64,000 nt of DNA from NCBI RefSeq assembly GCF_024713975.1, contig NC_091099.1:6884501-6948500 (forward strand), read 5' to 3'. Source of the stretch: Paralichthys olivaceus (taxonomy: Eukaryota > Chordata > Actinopteri > Pleuronectiformes > Paralichthyidae). Each line of letters begins with the position of its first letter. Within the stretch, counting starts at the first letter, position 1. A program made the position numbers and the translations under genes. A model generated the notes under the pieces. It was not told the DNA's origin. It saw nothing but the letters and a program-made list of their open reading frames with translations, and did not search any database. Shown here piece by piece: positions 52,173 to 64,000 of the stretch.

Positions 52173-54551
52173 TCATCGGCTGCAGGTGTTGAAATAAGAG
52201 AAGAAGCTGTCGTCGATGCGTCCTCTTTCAATGTCCGGTTTCCTTAGAATTAAAGTTTAGAGACACAGTGAGACAGTACGCTCTGTGTGGAGTTAAATGA
52301 AGAGGTCAAAGTGTTTTCTAAATGTTACTGACTGTTGTCTGTGTGTTTCGGCCAGTTGGACGTTGGCGGTCTCCAGGTGTCGTCTCATCTGCTTGTTAAT
52401 TTTCGCCTGCTGCCTCTCTATGAGCAGAGCAGAGCGAGCAGAGGCCAAGCGAACACGGTCGTGTAGCTCCTCCTCTCGCTTCTTCTCCAATTCTATCCTC
52501 TACAGACGCACAGAGAGTTAACAGGATGTGTGTTTTGAGTGTAATTTGTTGCAGTTTTACCTTTTTCTCCTCTATTTGATTTTTCTGGAACTGGAGGACC
52601 TGCTCCAGAGTCTCTGGAGGGGCTCTCAGATCAGTGCCTGGACACAGACCAGGTACTCCCCACCTGCCCAGGGCAGGATCGACATCCACACCTCTGTTGT
52701 CCTCATCATTACTTTCCTGCTCCTGACGGTGCTTCTCTTCAATCTTTCACAAAACACAGTGAAAATAAGAGAGTGATCGACAATATCAGTTGAGTTAAAG
52801 TTCACTTCTCAGCTAAAACTAAAAAAGCTTGACACAATTTAAGTGTCACAGCTTCAATGGTCAGAATCCGTTCCAAACAGCTCAAGAGTAATGCTGAGCT
52901 GTGGGTCAGTTAAGAAGACATTTATCTTCAACATTCAGCCAGGAAACTTTTAAGATATGAAGAATTCTAGACAGAGTTTGGTTCAATTGTTACAGTGACA
53001 GCTCTTCTGGTTCAGAAAGCCGGGGATCATGGGTAATATCCACTGTTCAGTTGAGTTTCATTTCACAGACATGTGGCTGCAGAGGGTGCTGCTGCTCAGT
53101 AAAAGTTACAGAGTGTCTCATTAATGTTACATGAAGCTAAAATATGTTTATCTCAGTGTTTCAGAGATTCCTCCGTTGTTGGTTTAAAGACTTAAAAATG
53201 CCTGACCTGAATGACTTACCTTGGCCAGATTGAACTCTTTAGTGGCAACGGCTTCTGCTCTTCTCCTCTCCATCTCCAGGCTCTGAAGCTGCAGAGCTCT
53301 GTTGTCCATCTCTAATCTCATTTGATCGTCTCGCTGCTCTGGAGGCCAGAGGGGAGAAAGTGAGCTTATATTTCCTGTGTTGAGCCGCGGGTGTGTTTCC
53401 TCAATGGGCTCAGACAAACCTACCTTCTAGCGTTTGCTGGTGCCTCTCTGCCGCCTGCTCGCTCTGCTGCTGGATGAGCCACTCTCTTAACTGCTCCCTC
53501 TGCCTCTGCAATCGTTTCTCAATCTCTGGGTCTTCACCCACAAAACCAGGGGGCATCATCTGTGCATCTTCTGTGCCTGTTGTTCTGTGGTCTGTGTTGT
53601 TCAGGTCAAACATCTGCTGGCTCCGAGGCTGCTGGTGCTGCTGCCAGTAGTTGACAAGGTCCATTTGCATTGCACGCTTCTTCATCTCTTCTCTGTGATG
53701 GAGAATGTCAGCTACTTTGCTATTATGGAGAACTTCAGCATCTATAATAGAGATTGAGAATTTTACAAAACATTATGATATAACATTTTCTAAATTTAAA
53801 TGGCAGTGCTGTATACCACACAGATGTTCAAAATAGAAAACTCCTTCATGTATTATTAGATGCTGTTTTCTATCAGTAAATGATAGTGCAGGAGTTAATT
53901 TACTAAAATTATTTTTACATGGTGAAACATTTACATATTTTTATTTACAGTTATCAGTTATGAGTGCCATAATGAAAAGGTTGAAGACTTTCTCTTTCAT
54001 CTTCTTAACATTTCTGCAGTAAAATCTTCTGAGACACATCGACAAGAGCTTAGTGAAAATTCTTTATCACCTCTAAAGGACTTTTTAAGATGATATTTAA
54101 CAGAAGCAAGTGTCATAATAAAAAGGTTGCAGACTTTCTCTTTAATTTTACAGTGAAAAAACAACAACTTGGGAATTGACAGACAATGAAGTGATATATC
54201 TTAACAATTTCTTCTTCTTTAAATAACATTTAATGAAACCAGGTCACGTGAACTAACTGAACTCACCATGAGCTTTTTGTTTCTCCTCCAGTTTCTCTTG
54301 TTGTTTCTTCTTCTCTTCCACCTGAGTGTCCAGAGCTTGTGTGTCAACCTGACACACACACACACACAGATGTAAACACGTTTCCACATTTCACGTTAGC
54401 ATACTTAGCTTAGCTCACATGAGGAGTCACTTACTCCAATGGTTCTGAGTTTGTCGTTAAAGATCCGCTCTCTTCTTTCTGTCTCTCTGTCCCGACGCCT
54501 CTGCAGATTCACCCTCTTCACACCATCGGACACTAATTCAACGTTAAACAT
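52173..54551 (-). CDS. ribc2: RIBC2-like ciliary ribbon protein, distal tandem copy (intact)
   Basis: Exons: 54551-54435, 54348-54267, 53741-53424, 53338-53220, 52743-52561, 52499-52333, 52242-52173. The total is 1056 nt and 351 residues, near the usual RIBC2 size, with every junction GT-AG and in phase. The protein opens [15 protein letters not shown] and continues into the conserved [20 protein letters not shown] block; it is Glu/Arg/Gln-rich helix throughout and ends FNTCSR. It matches the proximal copy exon for exon. Exon 3 is 21 nt longer and exon 5 is 6 nt longer than in that copy. Exons 5 and 7 and the short intron 6 are nearly identical between copies, while exons 1-3 differ clearly. 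The role, as a microtubule inner protein of motile cilia, is inferred from the family. Confidence 0.9.
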
Positions 54552-56038
54552 GTTGACGCACAACTTCTACTTTATTCTGTTCAACTTTTCTAAACAGAGT
54601 TCGGTTTTTTCCGAGAGAACAGACGTGTCTCAAACACTCCGGTTGCTAAGTAACCAGAGGTTCGACCAGGGTTCGACAGCCTTCGTGAGATGTCGGTGTT
54701 TTCCGCTGTGTTCGACGTGACGTAGGTGTATGGAAGCTCGAGAGCGCCACCTATCGTCTAAAAGAAGCTGTGAAAACTATTAGTTTATTTAGTTTACTTG
54801 AAAAATCCTGACAAACAAAAAACATACAAATGAACAGGCAAACAGACAAACAAACAAACAGAAAACAAACAAACAAACACAAAACAAACACAAAACAAAC
54901 AAATGAACAAGCAAACAAACATACAAATGAACAGGCAAACAGACTAACAAACAAACAAAAAAACAAACAAATGAACAACAAACAAATAAATAAGCAAACA
55001 AAAGCAAACACACAAACAAAAAACAAACAAACAAGTAAACAAATATATACATACAGTATATTAAAATCGACATTTAAGTTGAGATTTTACAAAATATTTA
55101 CCGAACAAGGTCATAAATCAAATCAAAACTGGAACCAGACTTTTTTAATGCATTTCATTATTTATTATTAGCATTATAATTTAGAAATGCATTTCTAAAT
55201 TCACATGTTCTTACCTGATTATTGGCCTAACTTTGGCACTTAAAGTATTTCAGTAAAAGAAAAAAAAGCTTGTAAATGTAGAATTTGCTGCATTGGTTTT
55301 GTTTGTCACACAGTAAACTGAACTCTCATCAAATACTTTGAATGCTTCACAACATACAGTCAGAATATCACCACCATCCTACTAATGACTTTTATTGTTT
55401 TTAAAACTTTACTTAAACAGCAAGATAAAGCTTAAACCAACAACTTCTGTCCTGAGGTAAGACGCTGTGAGAGTTTCGACAGCTCATCTCAGCATCAGCT
55501 GCTTCAACAGGAAACACTGAGTTTTCAAGATGAAAACAAATGAGATAACTGGTTGGTTTTGTTGTGGTGGATCGTTCAGGGATGTAACTTTGTTGTTCCA
55601 TGTTATTGAGCATTCATGTAACAGTGAGTGGTCTTTATACAAGAATCTCATCAACAGAGCTGAACACGGACACATTTAATCATTAGTCATAATTTGGGAA
55701 CCATGAAAGAAGATGCAAACAATATAGGATTCATCTCAGGTTGGGTTATTGGGTATTTTTCCACAGTCAATTCATACAAGAATGAATTGTAAAATCATTC
55801 TGACCTTTGATAATTGTGAAATTAATTATTTGCAGTTGTACTGTGGACACGTAAGATGTTAAACAAATGTACAGGGTGAAGTCAATACATAACTCTCAAG
55901 ATTCTCAAAATCAATAACACTTTCAATCCCAGATAAGACATTTTAAATAATCATATTCATAGTCACAATTCTTGAACTTTCTTTTTTATGTTGTACAGAT
56001 TATTCTTTTCTTCACCTCTTGTTGGCCACACACACTTT
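54552..56038. other. ribc2-galnt8 intergenic region
   Basis: It contains an (AAAC)n microsatellite (54830-55060), then AT-rich DNA without a gene. Plus TTTATT at 55391-55396 (AATAAA on the minus strand) could be the galnt8 polyadenylation signal, about 640 nt past its stop. Confidence 0.5.
54830..55060. repeat. (AAAC)n microsatellite with interruptions
   Basis: ACAAACAAACAAAC-type repeats with scattered AAATGAAC and AAGC variants. It gives artificial open frames in several phases and is not coding. Confidence 0.95.
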
Positions 56039-59000
56039 TTAAAAGGTTTTGATTATGTTTTGGACTTCCCATCTTTGACCAGAACATTCCCGTATTATAA
56101 GTTTGGCATCTTTAATCTCCAGGCATCTTTTTGTCTTCCTGTTCTTCAGTTCTTTGCCCTGGAAAAAAAAAGAAGTGTCCAGGACAGTGACGTAGTGATC
56201 AGTATTTCAAAGGTTTTATTGTCATCTGCACAACAGATACAGCGTACATGTTGGCAATGAAAATCTTAAATCCCAGGCACCTCAAGCAACTCAACATGCA
56301 AGTGTCATAGGATAAGAGTAACTAAAAATACAATAACATACACTAGTGCAAATGGAATAACCGCAGTCAAATATTTTCAGCTTCCCACTTTGTTACCTTC
56401 ACTAAGGAGGTTATGTTTTCACCCCATCCGTTTGTTTGTGAGCAGGATTACATAAAAAATAATTCCTATGATTCTTTGGTGAAGACAGAAGCCATTACAG
56501 TTTGACACAGATCCACACAAAGGGCTGGAGCCAAGATAGGTTTTTTTCTACCTTCTTCGAAACTGGGAGATTTTCATAAATTCCCCAGTGATTAATTTAT
56601 GGGTCTTGATGAAACATTTTTAGGGGACTGCTGCTCTCTATGAGTTTGTGCAATGTGCTGCTGCTTAATTTAGGGGGGCTGTTGGGCATTGGCAGCGCTA
56701 CAGGCTTGACAGAGTACCAGTCTATTTATTCCTTTTGCAACATCTTCCATGATGTTAATACACTTGTTTTGATGATGGTTTATGTTGTTGTACCTGAGAG
56801 AAGTCCCAGTATATTCCCATTCCTTTCTTTACGGCCTCTTTGCAGTTGTAAAGTCCAGGCTCAGTTTCTTTTTTGCCGACATCGGTTAAACACCGGTTGT
56901 CATTGTCCTTGAGGGACTTGATGCCACCGATGTAGAGCTCACCATTCGTGCGGTAAAACGTGTACTAAAAAGACAAACTGGTCAGAAAGCAGGACGGACT
57001 GTTAAATACGTCAAAGAAGACATAAGGACTAGAGTTGGCATACCTGGGGTCCATAGTAGTAGCAGTTGAAGGCGATGGGTCTGTGACCCGGCACTGGGCC
57101 TTGGTCCAAGCACAATTCGGCATCGAGATTCTTCATCTGTCAGCAAAGGAATTCATCATTTCGTCAGTGCAACTTTGTCAAACATGAGGACAGGAGGGGT
57201 GTGGTCAAGAAAACATGATGCTGTGCAGTGCCGCCACCAACTAAGCTTACTCCTCCATAGGCCAGTATACTATCCCAGGGATCCAACTTGGGATACACGT
57301 TTTCCAGGTACCATTTGAAAGGTTTACAGTTCAACCTCTTTCTGAGTTTCTTCCTCTCAGACACGTCCCCGATGTCAATTCCGTGATTCTGCAGAGGCAA
57401 AAAATTTCCCGTTCATGTAAGAACTTAAAGACATTCAGTGGACAAATAACTACAAATCTATTCTGTGCCACAAACAGGGCTTCACTTCTTTCTCGACTAT
57501 GTTGACACACCTCAAATGGTAAGTTCCAGGCCAAGTTGATGTTGTGTTTGTATTCATCCATCCAGATCTCTGCTACCCTCAGTGCGTTTCTCTTCATGGC
57601 TGGACTCAGGTCGGGCATGTAGGGCTTGTGGCTCCTCTCGATGTGGGCGATCTTGGAGCAAGGGACCACCTCAACACTGCCTCCACACGTCCACACCTTT
57701 ATGAGCAAAAAACATTTTTTAAACTACTCTGGACGGTGATTACAGCAGGAATGTTCTGTCCTGCTGCAGCTGGGCTTGTGTCATCAGATGTAGGCTTTAG
57801 TATTAGATAGGTAAGATTTACTTACACGAATTCCCAGCTCAACATTTTCCCCACCGTACACTTTCATTCCTTCATCGAGGACTCCAATCTCCCCAAGAAA
57901 CGTCCGATCAGCGATTAGGATTCCCATTACAGATGGACTCCTCGAGAGGAATCAAAACGGTGACTACTGGGTCATTTTAAAAATGCACCACGACTATTAT
58001 CAAGAGTCACACTTTATCTAACAAATGTCGATGATTTCACTTGAACTTACTTCCCGGGCAGTGAGCTGTCATTGAGCTTGTAATACTCGGGCTTAAAACG
58101 CTCGTACATGCACCACAGAGCCCAGTCGAAGGCGTGCGCCGCTGGAAGGTACTGAATGACCTTGAGGTCATGGAAGTTGACTTTGTCAAACACGGGGGAC
58201 ACCACCACTGTACGGTCGGCTTTGATTTGAGTGAGCAGGGGTTCGGCCCTGTGGAGGAGAGATGGACTTCCTTAATTTAAAGCTCCACACAGTAGCTGCG
58301 CATCAGTTTATCCTCATCTTTGACTGAATAATTGAGAGTGATTACTACGTATTTTACACATTTTAACAAAGATCGACAGATTTTAAATCTTTTATATATT
58401 TCATTGCAGTTTCAAAGTAAAGACTTCCACCATTTGTCTTTGTATTTTTGTCCTGCAACTTTATTTTTCTCTTTTTTTTAAATGATCTGTACTGTGTGCA
58501 TTAGTGTTGAAGACACTGAAGTACTATACTATACAACTATACTTTATATTATTGTCAGTGCTTGAACAAAAATAAAAGTATTTCAGCCTCTTTCTCACCA
58601 CATCTCATGAACTTCGATGTGTGCGTCCAGGATGGCCACCACGTCCGCAGTCGCAGCTCTCCACCCTGAGACTCTGGCGTAGGCGAGCCCTCGCTGCTTG
58701 CTGTGCTTCACTCGACTGATGACAAGAGTTGGGTTCTCTCTCTCCAGTGACTTCATGTGCACGTCAAGGTCGCCCTTCAGGTCCTCTGGATTGAGAGGGA
58801 GAATGTTGGCATATGTTTAGAGAACAGGCTCAGTTACAGTTTGTAGTGTTCCAGGTTCAGACATGACTGAGGTACTAGATTCCACAACGATTTTCAAGAA
58901 TGCAAAGCAGCAAAACGTTATATATGGAGGAGTCACGGTTCTGATCACTCATGTGGTACCTGACACCTTCACAAGCTATAGCTACAATAAATACTACTTT

Positions 59001-61396
59001 TGTGAAATTTTATGTTGTGACTGTATCTGAATAGAAGTTTTAATTTGTGGTTGTGACTGCATTATACTGAAACATGGTTCTAATGTTTTATTCATGCATA
59101 TAAATTATTTTACTTTATAGCAATTCACCAATACCATCTACAGTCAGACTTTAAATGACACGACAATTTGACAGTTGTCGTTTGTTTACATGGTTAAAAA
59201 TCTGAACAGAAATCGGGAGCAGGGATCTGAGATGTGATGTCCTGCAGACTAATTATCTGTTTAGCCTAAAAACACTAGATGTGCGTTTGCTTATCACACA
59301 ACAATGTGTTTTAACCAACCAACCATTAGAGCTGCTGTCGTCCACCATTATTATCTCCTTCAGTATGTTCTTCGGGGTGCGGTCGATGATGCTGCGGAGC
59401 GCTCGTTTGATCACAGACAGAGCTTCATTCAGGTAGATCAGCACCACTCCCAGACTTGGCAGGTCTTTAGGATAAGTCTTGTTCGCACACCTAATCAGAG
59501 ACAGAGTGACTTTAAATTCAAAACAACTGTCAACTACTGTTGCATTAGACAGTTGTGTAAATGCTTTGAGAGTTCATACTTCCCCCAAGGCCAAATTTAA
59601 ATGAATTCAATAGATCCACATTTTTATTTCGATCAGCAGTCCCCTAAACATGACTGAGAAGCCCCCTCGTCTCAAAATGTTAATGAAAGTGATCAAATAA
59701 ATTCCTGTATTCCACCGTGATCTGGATCTGCATCAAAATGTCATGACTTCTCTCCTGACCAGTACCACCTTCCACCAATATCGTGGTCGTCCATCCAGTA
59801 GTTTTTTTTGCATAATCTTTCTTAAATAAGAACAATCTAACAAATGAAGAAACAGACAGGTGAAAACACAACCTCCTTGGTGGACAATGGCACTCAGTAG
59901 AGTGCACACTTCAGCCAAGGGCCCCATTTTGTGTAAACCTGCAGACAAACAACCCAAACCACTAACAGACAGGATTTAGAACATAACCTCTTGGGTGGAG
60001 GTTACAAACCAACTGAAGGACATAATTAGCGATCAATGACGTGAATCCTCAAAGGTTCTTCAAACCTTCTCTGTTAAAGAAGTACAAAGACAGGTGGGTC
60101 ATCCTGTGTTAAATCATCAGGCTGCACCTTCTCAGATCTTCATTAAGTGTCTCAAATTCTAATTCATGGAGATATGGACTCATGACGTTTTGACCTTTTA
60201 ACCTGTCTGTGACTTAGACTGGTGTTATTTCTCCTTATAAAGCCGGGATGAGCAGGAGATGACAGTGGTACCTTGGATCCCTGGTATCTGGAAGAACTCG
60301 GTCCAGAGGAAGGCGATCGCTAAGAAAAACGTTGTATCCGTACTTCTGAAACAGACCCTGTGCCTCTCGTTGGTCGTCCTCGGACAGATTCTCCCCCCAC
60401 TGCTTGAACAGGACAGAGTCAGGAAACAGTTTGTTGGACTTTACCGCCTTTTGGATCTTTGCTTCAGGCTGCTCTTTCTGCTCAGACTGTTCCTGGTCTT
60501 GCGGCTGCTGTTTGACCTCCCCAGCTTTTCTCGGCCCGTCTCTGTCGTCTTCCAGCATTTTCTGCATGGCGTCCTGCTTCTGTCCAAAAGCTTGCAGCAT
60601 GTGGTCTTGACAAATTTCAGAGATTGAGGACGAAAAGGCAGAATGAGCCGGAGACATTATCACCTTGTAAAATACCAGACATGAAGTACAACATGTAGTG
60701 TTATTTGTCAATTTATGAAATCAAATACAGTATTTCCATTGAGATTCATGTTTGCATCTTCCCCTTGATTGATTCTGTATCACATTATATTTGATCTGTT
60801 GCCAGGGTTGAGTGTCACAGCAGCACAGGACTTTTCAAAACTTCTATCATTTACAGACGGTAAATAAATTGACTTTATATTTGTGTTTTATATACAGTTA
60901 TTTATACTGAAGTTCATGGTTGAACTGTACATGGTCAACTCTTACACTAATGTGTAACCTGCACTGAACATTTTGTATGTTGGTATTTTATTTTTGTGTT
61001 TTATTTGGTTAATAAAACATTTCTTGTTTCTACCATATCACATACATGTATTTTTACATTTCAATTTTGAAAACATGTTGAGTAAACAGATCATGTTTCA
61101 TGTCTCTGCCCTCATTTCGAAAAAGCTTTTTTTTTTAAATTGAAAAATCAGATCTTTTGAGTTGTTTTCCATTTATTTATTCAGCATTTATATATAATAC
61201 AACTTAATATAATCATAAATAGTTGTTTGTACTCACAGATGTTGCTGATGCTGGCCTCCAGCTCAGACAGTCTCTTGATCACTTGGGTCGAGTCCAGCTC
61301 CAGGTCGGTCCCTGCGTTTAGAAACATGCCCACGTTGAAGACGAGTCCGATCCCCATCAGTATGAGAGCAGGCTGGGTGAACCGCCCTGCCCTCAT
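56039..61396 (-). CDS. galnt8: Polypeptide N-acetylgalactosaminyltransferase 8-like, 11 coding exons
   Basis: Exons: 61396-61237, 60605-60272, 59490-59324, 58785-58599, 58248-58051, 57940-57826, 57696-57511, 57388-57251, 57136-57044, 56964-56794, 56158-56039. The total is 1869 nt and 622 residues (human GALNT8 637), phases consistent. It is a type II Golgi membrane protein: a membrane anchor at residues about 9-27, a charged Gln/Glu-rich stem, then a GT27-type glycosyltransferase domain. Visible motifs are [33 protein letters not shown], the metal-binding DxH (DAH at about 274-276), [19 protein letters not shown] and [14 protein letters not shown] ricin-type lectin region with CLDQGPV and CLEIKDAK follows. 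The family starts mucin-type O-glycosylation, but GALNT8-group members show weak activity in vitro, so catalysis is not certain. Fit is best to GALNT8, and the neighbour ndufa9 supports this. Confidence 0.94.
56199..56300 (-). repeat. Possible non-LTR tail fragment in galnt8 intron 10
   Basis: AAGGTTTTATTGTCATCTGC followed by ACAACAGATACAGCGTACATG resembles the reversed 3' end of fish LINEs that begin GGTTTATTGTCATGTGCAC. Short and diverged. Confidence 0.45.
56395..56725 (+). repeat. Dispersed fish repeat, + orientation
   Basis: GGAGGTTATGTTTTCACCCC, then CCGTTTGTTTGTGAGCAGGATTAC, and later GGGGACTGCTGCTC. This is the classic order of a widespread fish interspersed repeat. It lies in galnt8 intron 10. 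A reverse copy is at 59590. Confidence 0.6.
59590..60010 (-). repeat. Dispersed fish repeat, reverse orientation
   Basis: GCAGTCCCCTAAACATG, GATCTGGATCTGCATC, CATCCAGTAGTTTTTTTTGC and ACAACCTCCTTGG read in reverse as the same family as 56395-56725. It fills most of galnt8 intron 2. Confidence 0.6.
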
Positions 61397-61735
61397 GCTG
61401 ACACTGGAAAAGCCGACCGTGGCTCACAGAGACCGACATGTTCCAGGTCTCTGATGAGGAGCAGGTGACTCTGATCAGTGCTGGAGGAAATCACCTGTGT
61501 GCTTGTTCCAAAACCACTGGATCCTACAACTCCCATCATGCAACTCAGCCTCTGAGTGAGACTGATTGAGAGACTTCACAGCCCTTAAGATTCTCAGAGA
61601 TCTACATGACTGACATATGTTCAGAGGAGGAACATTAATCAATCATGTCTTCAGAGGTTCTGTCATCGTAACATCACATCTAATGACAATCACATGAAAA
61701 ACAGTCCAAACAAGGAAATTCTTAAAGGATCATTT

Positions 61736-61741
61736 TTTATT
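61736..61741 (-). terminator. ndufa9: Polyadenylation signal, probable ndufa9 3' end
   Basis: Plus TTTATT reads AATAAA on the minus strand, 85 nt after the ndufa9 stop and about 340 nt before the galnt8 ATG. That leaves a very short gap between the two head-to-tail genes. Confidence 0.5.
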
Positions 61742-61825
61742 TACATACAGAATATAGTTACTGACAATAGCAGAGGTACCGACATCCTCTGACTGCCGGA
61801 GCGATAGTGACGTTTCTCAACAAGT

Positions 61826-63701
61826 TTAATAGTTGACAGTTTTGGCTGGCTTCGCATCGTCCAGGTCAGCTTCCAGGTAACGGAATCGGCGATGACGACG
61901 CAGAATCTCGATCGCCTTTTGTTCTACAGTCGAAGGTGTGATCCCGAGATCCTCCAGACCAGGAAGTCCTGGGTACTTCATGTCTGTTATGTGAAACTGG
62001 AAGAAAAAAAGTGCAGCAGAGAATTACAGTCTGTGCGCTTGTTAACTAGAATAAGCAGAAATATCAATAATGCAAGAAGAAGCTCCACAATCCAAAGTCG
62101 TGGTTTTCTCACCCTGTCGATTTTGTCTGGGCTCGTCCAAGGCTCAAAAGGATTCATTGCAAAAAAATGAGCAGCGAGACTGAAAAGAAACGACAGTGAC
62201 AATGATGTTAGTCACAACTGTACCTTAAAGACACCATATAAAGGGTTTGATTACTAAGAACTCAGTGTTTCTGTAACTTCAATTTGTGTTCAGTCAGCAA
62301 CAAGCACACCACAAACATGAGGCCACAGATTAAAACAGTATCTGCCACGAACGACTGTGGAAAACACAGTCGGGTATCATTGAATTCTTTTCCAGACATC
62401 TTCTTTCTGTCATCTCTATTACACAGAAGAGGATTTTTCAGTAGAAAACACTGACGAACAGGCTGGCTGTGAGTCAGGTGGTAGAGCGGGTTGAAAACCC
62501 CTGTGGTTTGATCCCCGGTTCTCCCAGTCTGGCTGCTGAAGTGTCCTTTGGCAAGACACTGAACCACAAATTGCCCCTGACAGTTGTGCTGTCAGAGTGC
62601 GAATGATGTTGGGGAACTTACTGATAGAAAGGACGGGGCAGAGGGTAGGGCACAAAAGGTCTGTGTGCCACAGCGTAGATGTACTCCACCAGGTCATGAA
62701 GGACGTAACGGTTCGGGCTTCAAAGAAAAGACAAAAACAATCTGTTAAAGAAAATCACAGTTTAAATCTGTGCTCACAAGTGTTTTTTTTCCTCTTTCCT
62801 CCAGATAAACACTTCTATCTGCTTCTCCAGGGACTCTGGCCTCCTTAGGTTGATTGGAGACTCTAAATTGGCCATTGGTGTGAGAGTGAATGTTTATGTG
62901 TCTGTGTATGTCAGCCTTGTGATGAACTGGCAACCGGTCCAGGGTGTAACCAATGTCCGCAGAGATTGGCTCCAGCTCCACCTGTGACCCTCATATGATA
63001 GGCTGTATAGATAATGGATGGATGGATAACTTGTGCGATTCCTTTTAATATCACGAGTATTTGATGAACCTGAAGGAACAAGTTTTCAAACCTACCCAAC
63101 GAGTGCGTAGGTCTTTCCATTAGCATCAGGGTCTCTAACAGCATTGAGGATGGCCTTGGCCACATCTACCACCTGAGGAAGGAGATCAGTTTAGTTTAGT
63201 TCAGTTTAGAGTCCAAAAGAAATGTCATGTCCTTCAGACTTGGTCAACATGTTACAGAAGACACAGCAACACACAACCCTTACATAAACAGGCTGCTTCA
63301 CCGTCTTCTTCCCCATGGAAATAAGTGGAACAGCGTTGCCAAACCAGCGCATATCTGAAACAGGATTTAAGCCAAACATGAAACTTTCAGCGGGTAGTCT
63401 AGTTAGCTGGCTAACTCTGAGAAGTGGAGGGAGTTTTTTTTTTTTAACTCTAGAACACTAATCAAAAAATGTGAAATGGTTCTGCTATATGCTTGTAAAA
63501 CTTGATGAAGAGATGACAATGAACTAAATACGCAGCACAACTGAGGTTGAGAATCAACAGAAAACTGATCTCAGTCTCCAAAACAAACAAGTTCTTACTT
63601 GCGTAGTAGTTAAAGAATCTGTCCTCTCTCCCATAGATCTCAGACGGCTTCATGATGATTGCGTCAGGGAACTCGTCTCTCACTGCGTTCTCTCCTACAG
63701 C
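61826..63701 (-). CDS. ndufa9: NADH dehydrogenase alpha subunit 9 (complex I), last six exons; 5' part outside window
   Basis: Exons: 63701-63599, 63354-63284, 63172-63096, 62717-62622, 62179-62113, 61996-61826, giving 585 nt and 194 C-terminal residues including the natural stop, all in phase with GT-AG ends. NDUFA9 is an atypical short-chain dehydrogenase-fold accessory subunit of mitochondrial complex I that binds NADPH. Motifs matching the family: [88 protein letters not shown] and the terminal AKPAKTVNY. The N-terminal transit peptide and the nucleotide-binding Gly motif lie to the right of 64000. The gene lies head to tail with galnt8, as in human 12p13. Confidence 0.95.
62459..62610 (+). 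repeat. tRNA-derived SINE in an ndufa9 intron
   Basis: An A-box-like TCAGGTGGTAGAGCGGG and a B-box-like GTGGTTTGATCCCCGG, followed by AAGTGTCCTTTGGCAAGACA, match the element at 14952. It is 3'-truncated. Confidence 0.65.
62837..63030 (+). repeat. L2/CR1-type LINE 3' tail in an ndufa9 intron
   Basis: TTGATTGGAGACTCTAAATTGG, GATGAACTGGCAACCGGTCC, AGGGTGTAACC and the terminal ATGGATGGATGGAT follow the familiar order of fish L2-like LINE 3' ends. 5'-truncated, no reverse transcriptase. Confidence 0.7.
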
Positions 63702-63805
63702 CTGTGGTAAAGGAACATTACACACAATGATCACCTGCATTTAAACATGTGAACCTTCTTCAAATGTTAATGTAGCCAGCACATGATTCAAGATTAATAG
63801 TTATC

Positions 63806-63920
63806 AGAATCAGGTTTATTGTTAAGTAAGTTTACACATACATGGAATTTGCTGTGGTGTGTTTGTGCAAATATAGAAAATAGGAAAAAAAATAAAATAG
63901 AAAAATAAAATATTAAAATA
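63806..63920 (-). repeat. Possible Rex1-like LINE tail plus A-rich tract
   Basis: ATCAGAATCAGGTTTATTGTT, then AAGTTTACACATACATGGAATTTG and an (AAAATA)n-like run, resembles the reversed 3' end of fish non-LTR elements. It lies upstream of the ndufa9 exon at 63599-63701. Confidence 0.5.
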
Positions 63921-64000
63921 AGTAAGAAGACTGGGGGGGACGATTTTCAAGTCTCTATTTTTTTGGCCGTCTCCACACAAACCAAAAGTTGTTCTATAGG

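Noticed and set aside
54751-55171. Overlapping ORFs of about 90-113 codons (TNKQ-type or CLFVCLF-type peptides)
   Set aside because: They are translations of the (AAAC)n microsatellite on both strands.

Overview
The window looks like teleost fish nuclear DNA, probably a spiny-rayed (percomorph) species. The evidence is intron-rich vertebrate genes with GT-AG junctions, fish-type SINE and LINE tails and MITEs, AT-rich microsatellites, and fish-like protein sequences. No bacterial, plasmid or viral genome organisation is present.

Five gene loci, one of them a tandem pair, can be read exon by exon. On the + strand, cecr2 (chromatin remodelling, DDT and bromodomain) runs from 3628 to 37374 in 18 coding exons, with a very large first intron and a 3' UTR of about 3 kb. 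It is followed by ada2/cecr1 (secreted adenosine deaminase 2; 42495-46448, 9 coding exons). On the - strand, two tandem ribc2-type genes (ciliary doublet microtubule ribbon protein) lie at 47428-50888 and 52173-54551. Next come galnt8 (type II Golgi GalNAc-transferase-like protein; 56039-61396, 11 exons) and the last six exons of ndufa9 (mitochondrial complex I; 61826-63701), whose 5' part lies beyond the right edge.

The order joins two human neighbourhoods: ADA2-CECR2 (22q11) and GALNT8-NDUFA9 (12p13). RIBC2, on 22q13 in human, sits between them. The genes share no single pathway; the grouping is conserved linkage and not an operon.

The first 3.4 kb has no recognisable gene. The 17.7-kb cecr2 intron 1 holds five diverged copies of one terminal-inverted-repeat element in both orientations, a different TTAA-flanked MITE and two SINEs. 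A second copy of that MITE lies in an ada2 intron. A small transposon with a remnant resembling a fish integrase-type transposase sits in an intron of the proximal ribc2 copy.

No clearly new biological system is evident. The observations most worth checking are the ribc2 tandem pair (patchy divergence suggesting gene conversion, plus a 2-base insertion at one start codon), a 20-bp tandem duplication of the cecr2 exon 5 donor site, an unassigned exon-like ORF antisense in cecr2 intron 7, and the transposon remnant. All exon boundaries come from reading frame, splice-site consensus and remembered family sequences. No alignment or database search was run.
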